A stretch of 64,000 nucleotides of DNA from Sambucus nigra (lineage: Eukaryota; Streptophyta; Magnoliopsida; Dipsacales; Adoxaceae): the NCBI GenBank assembly GCA_949130495.1, contig OX422213.1:539695467-539759466 (forward strand), in the 5' to 3' direction. Of the stretch, positions 54,894 through 64,000 are shown in pieces. The position numbers and the translations under genes are program-made. Each line of letters starts with the position of its first letter. Positions within the stretch are counted from its first letter, which is position 1. The notes below the pieces were generated by a model. The model was not told where the DNA came from, made no database searches, and saw only the letters and a program-made list of their open reading frames with translations.

Positions 54894-56388
54894 GGGGTTG
54901 GTTTATGTCTAGAATAGGATGTTTCTTCATGTTCATATCATATGCTTCCTATTGCTAGTCTATTTTATATGTACCATTGCTTGTTGTACAACTATTTATT
55001 CATTCTTTTTGCTTTTTATACTTCTTTTGAAAAATACAAAAAAATTTTATTTTTACTAAAATTTTTGAAAAATCCAAAAAGATTTCTGTTTTTGCTCCTT
55101 TTATGGATGAGCATTTAAGATAACCAAGTCACAACTTCTTTCCATATATCCATGTGACTGTTTGATAGATATTTGAGAGGCTACATCATTTCATCCATGT
55201 GATTTACATTGTTTGGAGTCTTTGAGATGTAATTAGTGATATCTTCCTACATGTTTGACTCCTATATCCTTTATTGCACACATGCACGGCTATATTTGAT
55301 AATTGCACTTATCTATCTCATATTGGCTTGAATGTTTCCATCTCAATCCTGTCTATACAATGTACAATATGCGATAAAACTTGACAAGATTGGAATGCAT
55401 GTAAAAACCGTTTTGGTGAGACTATGTGTTTTTGTATAACGGGGAGGGGCTGCGAAAGGTTATCATCTATCCTTTGCGCAAAAGCCACCGTTAAAAAGGA
55501 CATACAAAATGGAGGAATTTTAATATCCGAGGTCCAAAGAGGTTAAAAGAGCCCGAATTTTTTTTTTTACAGGCAATAAAAAGCCTTCATGCCAAATATG
55601 GGCCACTTAGGTTTCACCATCAATTCTCCAAAGTTTGAGAATTTAGAATGCCTCTATTCAAAATGATATCTGAGGGAGTTTGGTTGGAGAATCTTTAAAC
55701 GGTTTTGCACTTCCTTGAAAGTCCTGAAAAAGCATAAATCGTTTTGGACGTTATTGGTGTGAAAATCACTTTGAGCTTTGATTTGTTGATTTGATTAAGT
55801 CAATTTCTTATATTGTCATTCTTTTACACCAAAGGACACATTTGAGTTCATTCGCTAGTAGTATCCAATATTCATCGTGCACATATGTCATGTTTGTATG
55901 CATTGATTTTCCTATCGAATTTGATCACACCACTTCATTTACGCTATCATCGTCTTGGCTGCTTTGTGTTCATTCATGGTGTGATTTTATCCTAGTGACA
56001 CTCCATACTTGCTTATTTGATTTATTTCTCTCATTTGTCTATTTGGGGACATCATAAAAAGGGGGAGAATGAATTATCTTATTATGTGGGAGATTTAAAA
56101 GTTTAAGTTTTCTCATAAATTGGTATATATGTCTATCTCCTTTCAAACTCGATACGTCACTTGGTATTTTGTCTTTTCTCATGTGTGTAGGTACTACATG
56201 GATTATCATTGGATTGCACACCCTGATGAGAAAAGTGTTGAGATTTCTGAAGAGTTGAAGAGCAAACGTTGAAGTCTTATTCAATTGTATCTTTCCAGTT
56301 TTGGGTTCATGGAAGGGTAGATTTGTATAGGCATCTTTTGTTGTTTGATAATTCGGATGTTTGTTTTTATGTATGTACCGGCATAGAC
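54894..56388 (+). other. SIRE-H 3' untranslated region
   Basis: No coding frame with support. It shares blocks with the SIRE-C 3' region (TTTGGAGTCTTTGAGATG, CTACATGTTTGACTC, GGGGGAGAATGAATTA near 56,061). Conservation of this long region in elements that lack pol suggests it matters for packaging or priming. That is an inference. Confidence 0.6.
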
Positions 56389-56401
56389 ATAGGGGGAGAT
56401 T
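56389..56401 (+). other. SIRE-H polypurine tract
   Basis: ATAGGGGGAGATT follows CCGGCATAGAC and directly precedes the 3' LTR. Confidence 0.85.
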
Positions 56402-57213
56402 TATAAGGACATTTTTGTCCATTATCAATTTGTTATGTCGCACGTCGTTACACCGTTGAAGAAATTCAATATTCATACAGTCATCAACGGATCCGAATAT
56501 CAAAAGAAGAAGAGGAATCAAAGTCTGACAGGCCGGACCGGTCCGCCCAGAATAAAAGAATCGATCCGCCTGCGGACCGATTCGCCTGCTGAAAGCCAGT
56601 ATACCCCGGACCACAAGCGAACCGAAGAAGCCTAAAATAAAAAGAACCGGTCCGCCTGGGATAAACACAAACAGATCGTGCAGAGATCTTTTAGGCCCTG
56701 GACTTCTTTTATAAACCCACTACGGAAAGTGGTTTTCTAAGACTTACATACACGATTTTCAGAGCAACAAAAACTCTAAGTCTTCACTTATTGAGTACCA
56801 AGACTCTAGGTTTTTTGATTCACGCAAATTTCTAAACACTTGTGAATCACTTTGCAACCCAGGAACGTGCTTTTGCTGTTCATACCATTGGGGAGAAGAC
56901 CGTTCTTCTTCTTCATTGCAGCCCTACTCGAAAGGGATAACTCCAGCCGCCGACTACAGAATCCGACACATGAGGGTAATTCTTAGTCACTTGTATTTTC
57001 ATTGTAATCCGAAATTGTACAGTTACAATATTATAATGAAAATAAATGGTTTTGCCCCTTTGGGGGATTTTTCCTCACAAGCATGTGTTTGAATGTTCTT
57101 GCTTAGTTCATTATCTTATTCATTCACATATTGTTGCATGTTTAGGGTTTGTTTATGTTAAAAGGTGTTTAATATATAATTTTCCCATTTGAACGCAAGC
57201 ACATACGTTCTCA
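56402..57213 (+). repeat. SIRE-H 3' LTR
   Basis: 812 bp, TATAAGGACATT (start TG changed to TA) to CGTTCTCA. ATTAC follows. Confidence 0.93.
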
Positions 57214-57218
57214 ATTAC

Positions 57219-57482
57219 CCCACCCACGACTTAGAGTTAGCAGCCATGGTTTTTACCTTGCGAATGTGGAGACACTATCTCCTAGGGGAGAAATTTTATC
57301 TTTTCACAGACCACAAAAGCTTGCAGTACTTGTTCACACAGCGGGAGTTGAACATGCGACAGAGGAGCTGGCTAGAGTTTGTGAAAGATTATCAGTTCGA
57401 CATTCAGTACCACCTGGGGAAGGAGAATGTTGTGGAGGATGCGTTGAGCCGTAAGCCATTTTTGGAGTTAGCGACAGTGTAG
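57219..57482 (+). pseudogene. Tekay-G RNase H, second half
   Basis: After the SIRE-H duplication the frame resumes with [40 protein letters not shown] and DALSRKP. These are the standard second half of gypsy RNase H, with the D of FTDHKS present. About 14 codons that normally link the two halves (the block with ASRQL) are missing at the junction. It stops at 57,480-57,482. Confidence 0.85.
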
Positions 57483-58915
57483 AAGGAGAAGTGGACGTCA
57501 CTTTATGGGGACGATTACCTGACCCGAGAACTTATGTCAGTTCTCACCATTACCCCCGAGATCATTATTCGGGTGGCAAAGGCACATGCAGGAGATCAGC
57601 TTTGCCAGGAGCGGGTGATACAGTTGTTAGCCGAGGGGGCGTAACATTTTTCAATTGGGTCGGATGGTGATTTAATATTCCAAGGGAGACTAGTTATTCC
57701 TTATGATGAGTTGAGGCGAGCCATCATATCGGAGGTTCACAGTTCACTTTTTACGATACATTCCGGAAGGGATAAGATATACCACGACATGCACCGTCAG
57801 TATAGATTGGCCGGGATAAAAAGGGATATAGTCGAGTTTGTGTACAGATGTGCTACGTGTCAGGTTATGAAGGTGGATACCAGCGTCCTGCAGGTGCTTT
57901 ACAGCCTTTGGAAATTCGGGTGTGGAAATGAGAAAGCATCTCCATGGACTTCATCACTGGGATATGTACTTCGTAGAGGGGGCACGATTCGATATGGGTG
58001 ATTTTCGACAGATTGACAAAGGTGTGTCATTTCTTATATGTCCGGATAGATTGCAGCTCCAAGAAGTACGACAGACTCTTCCTTACAGATATTGTTAAGC
58101 TGCATGGAGTGTCTCTCAACATCGTATCAGACAGGGATAGGACATTTATGTCCCACTTTTAGAGGAGCTTTCAACAGGCCTTAGGGGCAGAGTTGAGATT
58201 GAGCACGTTATATCATCCTCAAATCAATGGGCAGATGAAGAGGGTGAACCTAATGCTAGAGGACATGTTGCGGATGTGCATTTTAGATTTTAAGGGGAGC
58301 TGGGAGAAGTATTTATCATTGGTGGAGTTTGCCTACAATAATAGCTACTAGTTCACGATAAGGATGGAACCTTTTGAGGCACTCTACAGGAGACCTTTTT
58401 GGTCACCCTCATGTTGGTAGGAAGTGGGGGAGAATAAGTTGCTTGTGCCAGATTTTATTAAGGATAGGAAAAAGTTCTATGTGGATGCGGGCCAGAGGCA
58501 CTTAGACTTCGATTTTGGAGATCAGGTGTTGATTAAAGTGTCTCCCATGAAGAGGGTGATGAGATTTGAGAAAAAGGGAAAGTTGGCTCCTAGATACGTA
58601 GGACCATTCCCTATTCTATAGAGGATTGAGCTCGTAGCATATCGCTTGGGATTACCAGATCACTTGCAGCGAATGCACGACGTTTTCCACATATCTTAAC
58701 TGCGGAGGTTCCTTTGGGATGAGGTAGCATACCAGTACATTGATATCGATGAGATTGAGCTCCATCCAGACGCTACTTATGAGGAGAGGGCGGTAGCCAT
58801 TCTGGACCGACGAGAGCTCTGACTTTAATCCAAGGTTGTTCCTTTAGTTCGGGAGGATGGATCGACTTGTGAGAGGGAGGGTGACATGCGCAAAAAATAT
58901 CCCGAACTCTTCTAG
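57483..58915 (+). pseudogene. Tekay-G integrase with chromodomain-like end
   Basis: The zinc part has HSSLFTIHSGRDKIYHDMHRQY and CATCQ (57,760-57,875). The core is shifted in phase after about 57,890 and shows ISMDF-like, LTKVCHFL-like and SDRDRTF segments by translation in other phases, with a YNNSY block near 58,335. A 65-codon stretch, GDQVLIKVSPMKRVMRFEKKG...YVGPFPIL (58,424-58,621), and VAYRLGLPDHLQRMHDVFHIS complete the integrase. AVAILDRREL...KVVPLV and EREGDMRKKYPELF to a stop at 58,913-58,915 look like a shortened Tekay chromodomain, which in the family targets heterochromatin. Confidence 0.78.
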
Positions 58916-58956
58916 CTAGGTATGTTCATTTCTTGATTCTGAGCACGGAATCCCGT

Positions 58957-58971
58957 TATTAGGGGAAAGAA
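58957..58971 (+). other. Tekay-G polypurine tract
   Basis: TTAGGGGAAAGAA directly precedes the 3' LTR start TGTAATACC. Confidence 0.8.
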
Positions 58972-61467
58972 TGTAATACCCCGTATTTTAATCTAAAATA
59001 AATAATAAAATAATATTTTGGAATAAATAAATAATTGCAGAAATTGGACTTAATTAAATATTTTTAATTTAATAATTTCACAATCGAAATTTGTTATTTA
59101 GTTATATGTTGTATATGATTGATTTTATGCGCATGAATGTAGCAATCGCATATATCGTACAAAAAAATACATAATTAATGTGCGATACAAATTAAAAGTA
59201 CCTATTATTGATATAAATAATTCGAGACATATTTCGAGACACATATGAGCTCGTTTAGATGATTTGGACCTTTAAAAATAGTCCCAGGTCAATAGTTTAT
59301 AGGTTGGGGAACTTTTGGACTAGTTAGATTATGGATTCGGGTCCGTTTGGGGGTCCAAAAGTTGAATTTTAGGCCCAACTCGGAATTAATCATTAATTAG
59401 TGTTTAAATGGGGGTAAACCGCTTCCCCACTATCATTCCAAAAAATCTAAAAATAACACTTAACGGGAGAGAATAGGAGAAGGGCCAAAAGAGTAAGGAA
59501 CCAAGAAAAAATCAACGGGATTTCAAGAGACTTTCTTCTACGAATCTTTATGGCAAGAATTCTCTTGGTTAATTTATGTTTTCAATATATTTCTTGATGC
59601 ATCATAATTGACCCTTAAATTTCTGGAATTTAGGTCTGAATATGGTTAATTTGATGATGAACAATGCATGTAGAAGACTGAATTTAATGTAGAAATTGTC
59701 CCAGAAATTTAGGTATTGTAAATCTGAAAAATTGACTATAGAATCCGTAAGGTTTTGATAGTTAAATTTGGGATATTTGACCAATTGATGTAGAGGATAT
59801 CTATCTAAATTTGTGGATTGAAATGTGATGTAGATTCCATGACAAATTCCCTTTATTATGAATTAAATAATGGTTGGAAATTGGAAAACATCTCAATCGT
59901 ATAAGCCTTGAACAGATATAAAATTTTGGGTTTAAATGCATGAATTTTGGGTTGATTTTTGGATGTAGAAGTTGGTTTCTATATAAGCATTTTCTGGGTT
60001 TTGTATGAATCTGTTTTGGGTTAAAAATTGAATCTGGGAAGAAAAATTGGTGAACCAACATGAGGTATAAGACGTTAGGTCACTCAAACGACGTCGTGGG
60101 TCGTTCGAACGACATGTCATGTCGCGCGAATGAGCCCCACTCTCGTTCGAGTGGCTGGGTTGGTTTTCAGTAAATGGAACTTAACGTGAGAAATTGTGAA
60201 AAACACTTATATACCCACATTTAATTGGTGCTAATTACAATTAACTAGTTGGTTACGTAATTATTATTATGGAATGGAATTAATAATTTATTAGATGGTA
60301 AATTATTAATAAATGAAAAATATTGCGGACTTTAGTTGGGCTTTTTATGGTAATTATGGAGTAATTACCTATACGTATTATATGAGATAATAATATGTAC
60401 TATTATGTATCTGTGTGGACATAACATTATCCGTGGACTGTCCTATCGGCTCGGGGGTTTGTGCTTTCGGATCGGGTACCACATGTCAGCACAGGTGGAC
60501 TTGATGTTATGTAGGCCATATAGGTACTACGTGAAGGCATTATCTACGAGAGGTGGGAGTTGCCGCTGACCCAGCTTGTGTCACCGCTATGTATGGACCG
60601 TGAATAAGTATCCTGCGTAGGGACCGCCTCCAATTTATGTGTGTTTTATGATGTTCGCTTAGGATAAGAGATTCCTCCGGACTTGCTGATAGAGTGCGAA
60701 TTAGACACCAACGGTAGATGCCTTTGTGTGTCAAATATATGAAAGGATATATATAAAATAAATTTAATTGTCTAAGAATTGGAATAAATGGGTGTTGAAA
60801 ATTAAATATAATGATTGCATTTAAATATTTAATTATTGATAGATCCATTTTGTGAATTTGAGATGATGTCGTAATCATTACTTGGGCCGTATTGGGATGC
60901 GAATAATATCACACTTAGATGGGGTGTTAGACACATGTGAGTGACGAAGGGGGAATATTTATCTTACATCGACTATATTTTTGCATCATAAATTAATTAA
61001 GTTAATTCTTGCACACCTCCGGCTCTAACCCAAATTTAAATATTTTCCAACCCCCTCCTCCTAGGTGCTCTTAGATAGGGATAGCTGAATTGTGCTAAAG
61101 CAGTCTTGCAGTCTCACTTCCTCTTCAATTTTAGATCAGTCGATTCTAGCATAGGTGCTTTTCCTGCCGTAGCTAATTAGTTATTTATTTATTTGGAACA
61201 TTTATAAGGGCATAAGCCCGAGACTTCTTTACTCTATGTTGGTTAAGATTTCTGCTACATTGGTTGGATTTATTATTTCATTTATGGTGGTTTGGATCTA
61301 TTTAATTATGATGGATTTATTTGTAACATTTAGAAATGCGGGCTTTTTAGAAAAATAATTATTTGTATTTGCACTTGTGCTAAGGATGGTATTAATTGAC
61401 AAGCAAGCCCTATCTTCGACGTATCGTGTCTGGTCAGCCTTTACTTGAGAAAATATGGGGTGTTACA
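58972..61467 (+). repeat. Tekay-G 3' LTR
   Basis: 2,496 bp, TGTAATACCCCG to GGTGTTACA, with inverted ends. It has palindromic words at 60,079-60,154. Compared with the 5' LTR it lacks blocks near 60,163 and 60,750. TTTCT follows. Confidence 0.92.
60079..60154. repeat. CpG palindromic words in Tekay-G 3' LTR
   Basis: GTCACTCAAACGACGTCG, GTCGTTCGAACGACATG and CTCTCGTTCGAGTGG. They are closer to perfect palindromes than in the 5' copy. Confidence 0.75.
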
Positions 61468-61566
61468 TTTCTCATGTTTTAGCATTATATCTAATGTTAT
61501 CTGGCCTCATATGCCCTTATCTCAAACCTTAGGTGTTGTAAAATAGCATATATATATACTAAGGAT

Positions 61567-61823
61567 GGGTTTGTTTTTTATCTGAATCTGAAGTATGAAT
61601 ATAAAATCTGAATCTGAAAAATATGTTTTTTTTTTTTATTTGAATGGACCTCTGAATGAATGTATTTAGACTGATTCAGACTTCAGAGGTAATGTTACCT
61701 CTTAATCATTCAGAGAAAAATATAACCATTAACGTCTTAATCATTTAAAGAAACAAACGCTATTTGGTACCTGCTAAGTCTGAATGATTCATATTCAAAC
61801 TTGAGAGGCAAAAACAAGCAACC
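61567..61823. mobile_element. MITE-like inverted-repeat element (tentative)
   Basis: The left end GGGTTTGTTTTTTATCTGAA and the reverse complement of the right end (GGTTGCTTGTTTTTGCCTCT) are partly alike. TCTGAAT/ATTCAGA words are scattered on both strands, as in some plant MITEs. No clear target duplication. Confidence 0.38.
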
Positions 61824-62942
61824 TGTAAAGGTGGATGACTGGGTTTTTAAAAATAACAATCCCATTTTTTCACTTGGGCCTCCAACAAGGTGTTCAAATG
61901 GGCGTCAAATACTTATATTTATCAACTAATAACTAGCATAAATGGGTACATAACGCATAAGCACTTATTTTTATTATTTTTATTGTGTTCTTCTTACTAA
62001 CAAGTCCCCAAATTAAGTCGCCACCAAAATTCGTTAAATAAACCATAACAAAAGTCTTATTACATGTATTAAAACTAATTCACTTAACAAATTATGTTAA
62101 TTCATAAGATAAATCAAATAATAAAACTCAAGCAATATATCTTAAATTCAATATAAATTCTAAAAAATGCACAATTAATTTTCATAAAATCGGTGCTGAA
62201 AATACGAGGTAGTACATCAAGCACATAAAAATCAAATTTTAATATGACAAACTTTTTTAAGGGAAATAATTAACTTTAAAATTTATAACTTTAAAAAATA
62301 GCCTTTTTAATCTTTTGTATCCAACACATCCTAACATTAGATGAGTGAGTAGTAATCGGGTGGAATTTCAACTTAACCCACCTGTGGCCCTCCACAAATA
62401 TAGTTATCTCGAGGCTATGGAACCAAGTGCCAACCCCTACAAATCAAGGTTGGGTTGCCAAACAAAAATAAGTAGATTAGCTCCCGAGCTAGCAAGTCTA
62501 GTACCCAACTAAAGTTGGATTTGGACGTGGCAAGACTATCAAATTATTTCACGTATAGAGTTTAAATATAAAAAAATCGCAAGATGGTAGTATCCAACAA
62601 AATAAAAAATAAACAAATTGTTTAGTTAATTAATGTTTAAATCCTAAAAAAAGTTTCAATTAATTTTTAATCTAAGATAATTTAAAAAATTTATTTGTAA
62701 ATTCAGGAAGTGATATTAGCATATAACACAAAAAATGACATTATGCGCTTTTATCACTCTGAGGAGCGAAAAATTATTATTACAAATAAATGGACTAAAA
62801 GTAAATCATGAATTTTTAATTAAATGCCCCTAAATTGCTTCTTTTTCATGGCGATCATATCCATCTATCAGGCTTTTGAGGGTTTAAAAACAAACTTGGC
62901 CTTTTTAAAACATGCATATATATATAGAGAGAGAGACAGACA
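61824..62942. other. AT-rich spacer
   Basis: I see no gene or repeat that I recognise. Several short ORFs lack motifs. Confidence 0.5.
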
Positions 62943-63320
62943 GACTCCTGTGCACACTAAGTTTGCACAGTATTGGTGCACATCAATTTTTTTAAAGTAT
63001 TAAAAAAAAAAATTTGAGTTGATTTTTTTATGTGATATTTAAACATTTCAATGGACCATGTAAAAAAAATCAGTTCAAAAAATATTTTTTTTACTATTCT
63101 TAAAAAATCGGTCAAACTTTCGCAGCTTTTAAAGTACCTAAAAGTAGCAAAAGTTTGACCGATTTTTAAAAATAGTAAAAAAAAAAAAAAAAAATTTAGC
63201 TGATTTTTTTTTACATGGGTTCGTTGAAATGTTTAAATATCACACAAAAAAAATCAACTCAAAAATATTTTTTTTACTATTTTAAAAAAATAATGTGCAA
63301 ATTTAGTGTGCACAGGAGCC
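62943..63320. mobile_element. Foldback element 1 (long inverted repeats)
   Basis: Terminal inverted repeats of 27 bp (62,943-62,969 and 63,294-63,320) differ at two positions around CTCCTGTGCACACTAA. Inside, 63,010-63,125 and 63,140-63,265 form a second long inverted repeat with GGTCAAACTTTCGC against GCAAAAGTTTGACC. The whole can fold as a hairpin of about 180 bp per arm. No frame inside. Confidence 0.72.
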
Positions 63321-63328
63321 GGACTCTC

Positions 63329-63352
63329 TGTGTGTGTGTGTGTATACACACA

Positions 63353-63406
<54 letters not shown>
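63329..63406. repeat. Compound microsatellite (TG)n-TATA-(CA)n-(GA)n
   Basis: TG run 63,330-63,344, CA run 63,346-63,370 and GA run 63,371-63,406. The TG and CA parts form a palindrome centred near 63,345. Confidence 0.93.
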
Positions 63407-63409
<3 letters not shown>

Positions 63410-63790
63410 CATAAGGATCTCTATTTGCATACCACTCACGCGTATCAATTTTGATTAAAAAAAAAATATTTGTGGCGTAATTTTTTTTTCGTTTTTAAAC
63501 ATTTCAGTAAGACCATTATAAAAAAAACAGCTCAAAATGATTTTTTTTACTATTTTAAAAAAAACGGTCAAACTTTGTGAGTTTTTAACGACTTAAAAAC
63601 TAACAAAGTTTGATCGATTTTTTTAAAATAGCAAAAAAATTAATTTTGAACTGATTATTTTTTTATGGTCATATTGAAATGTTTAAAAACCATAAAAAAA
63701 ATCAACCCAAAAATATTTTTTTTACTATTTTAAAAAAATGGTCATCATTTAGGGTCCTCAAACTGGGACCTCACTTGATCGTTTCCCTAT
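63407..63790. mobile_element. Foldback element 2, related to element 1
   Basis: The arms 63,494-63,590 and 63,590-63,690 are inverted repeats (TTAAACATTTCAGTAAGACC against GGTCATATTGAAATGTTTAA). Their sequence resembles the arms of element 1 (AAACATTTCAATGGACCAT, GGTCAAACTTT). The outer ends are less clear. Confidence 0.55.
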
Positions 63791-64000
63791 ATATATAGTA
63801 CTGTTCTTGTGTGAATTGTTCCGCATTTTAATAATGCGGACTGGACATGTGTCACTTGACAGTGAGCTAAAAAAAAAAGAGCGCGCCTATAATTTAACTA
63901 ATAATTTCTAGGGTTGCTGTCAGGGGATACATCTCCGGTTTGTACTCTTAAAATACGGGATAGTCTGCACTCTTTTGTGAAATGTCTCGTATATTAAGAG
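63791..64000. other. Window end, with small perfect hairpin
   Basis: TCCGCATT and AATGCGGA around 63,820-63,840 form a short perfect stem. Otherwise nothing recognisable. Confidence 0.5.

Larger units (their letters stand above)
48846..57213 (+). mobile_element. SIRE-H: SIRE-like Ty1/copia element, all domains present, degenerate
   Basis: 8,368 bp element inserted in the Tekay-G RNase H, flanked by ATTAC on both sides (48,841-48,845 and 57,214-57,218). LTRs are 833 and 812 bp. By eye about 30 substitutions and one indel of roughly 20 bp separate them, near 4%, so the insertion is fairly recent. It has a primer site, gag with two knuckles and coiled coil, protease, integrase, reverse transcriptase, RNase H, a 1.5 kb 3' region and a polypurine tract. 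It is the best candidate in this window for the kind of element that once supplied pol to the gag-only SIRE elements, but it carries at least six stops and several frameshifts. Confidence 0.93.
43278..61467 (+). mobile_element. Tekay-G: Ty3/gypsy chromovirus (Tekay/Del-like), interrupted by SIRE-H
   Basis: Complete gypsy element with LTRs 43,278-45,908 and 58,972-61,467, both starting TGTAATAC. They are flanked by perfect TTTCT duplications (43,273-43,277 and 61,468-61,472). It has a primer site, gag, protease, reverse transcriptase, RNase H (split by SIRE-H), integrase, a chromodomain-like end and a polypurine tract. The [12 protein letters not shown] reverse transcriptase block and the end of the integrase fit the Tekay/Del lineage. 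Catalytic residues of protease and reverse transcriptase are changed and stops are common. Confidence 0.9.
41722..61540 (+). repeat. Probable solo LTR of a Del/Tekay-like element, split by Tekay-G
   Basis: 41,722-43,277 begins TATAACACCTCG, like the TGTAACACCCCG start of Del-type LTRs. 61,468-61,540 ends AGGTGTTGTA, the matching inverted end. Removing Tekay-G (with its TTTCT duplication) joins the two parts. No gag or pol lies next to it, so it would be a solo LTR of about 1.63 kb. The flanks TAAAC and TAAAA (if the end is shifted) are only suggestive. A degenerate duplication lies inside (42,842-43,170). Confidence 0.45.

Noticed and set aside
1..64000. Bacterial operon, phage or defence system
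   Set aside because: All coding signals are plant retroelement domains. No ribosome-binding-site-led gene clusters are present.

Overview
The window is nuclear DNA of a flowering plant, most likely a eudicot with a large, repeat-rich genome. It is AT-rich and made almost wholly of LTR retrotransposons of plant lineages: Ty1/copia including SIRE-like elements, and Ty3/gypsy of the Tat, LARD and Tekay/Del chromovirus types. It also has a LINE fragment, small inverted-repeat elements and microsatellites. I see no host gene, rRNA, tRNA, CRISPR array or bacterial feature. I use working names for the elements (Copia-A, SIRE-B, SIRE-C, SIRE-D, LARD-E, Tat-F, Tekay-G, SIRE-H). They are not database names.

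Left nest (1 to about 38,435). The outermost layer is Copia-A on the minus strand. Its 5' LTR lies at 38,253-38,435 and its 3' LTR at the window start. SIRE-C (plus) inserted in its RNase H codons at 567/28,506, and SIRE-B (minus) inserted in its integrase codons at 30,421/36,218. LARD-E (plus, about 1,004-24,375) split the 5' LTR of SIRE-C. LARD-E carries SIRE-D (minus, 1,901-7,316) in its own 5' LTR and Tat-F (plus, about 11,975-19,750) in its interior. The nest is four layers deep. Target-site duplications, rejoining reading frames and rejoining LTR halves support the order.

Middle (38,436-41,721). This is AT-rich spacer with a minus-strand 3' fragment of an RTE-type LINE (39,215-39,640) and a Harbinger/Tourist-like MITE (40,325-40,902) flanked by TTA.

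Right nest (41,722 to about 61,540). A probable solo LTR was split by Tekay-G (43,278-61,467, TSD TTTCT), whose RNase H codons were split by SIRE-H (48,846-57,213, TSD ATTAC). SIRE-H is the only copia element here that keeps gag and every pol domain, but stops and frameshifts break it.

Right end (61,541-64,000). AT-rich spacer holds a MITE-like repeat, two related foldback elements and a compound TG/CA/GA microsatellite.

No element looks able to move by itself. Copia-A, Tat-F, Tekay-G and SIRE-H have broken pol genes. SIRE-B, SIRE-C and SIRE-D keep only gag-derived sequence between LTRs, so they would have needed pol proteins from elsewhere. LARD-E has a long unrecognised reading frame and no pol. 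Clusters of CpG-rich palindromic words sit in the LTRs of several unrelated elements. With the LARD-E frame, they are the least explained features of the window.
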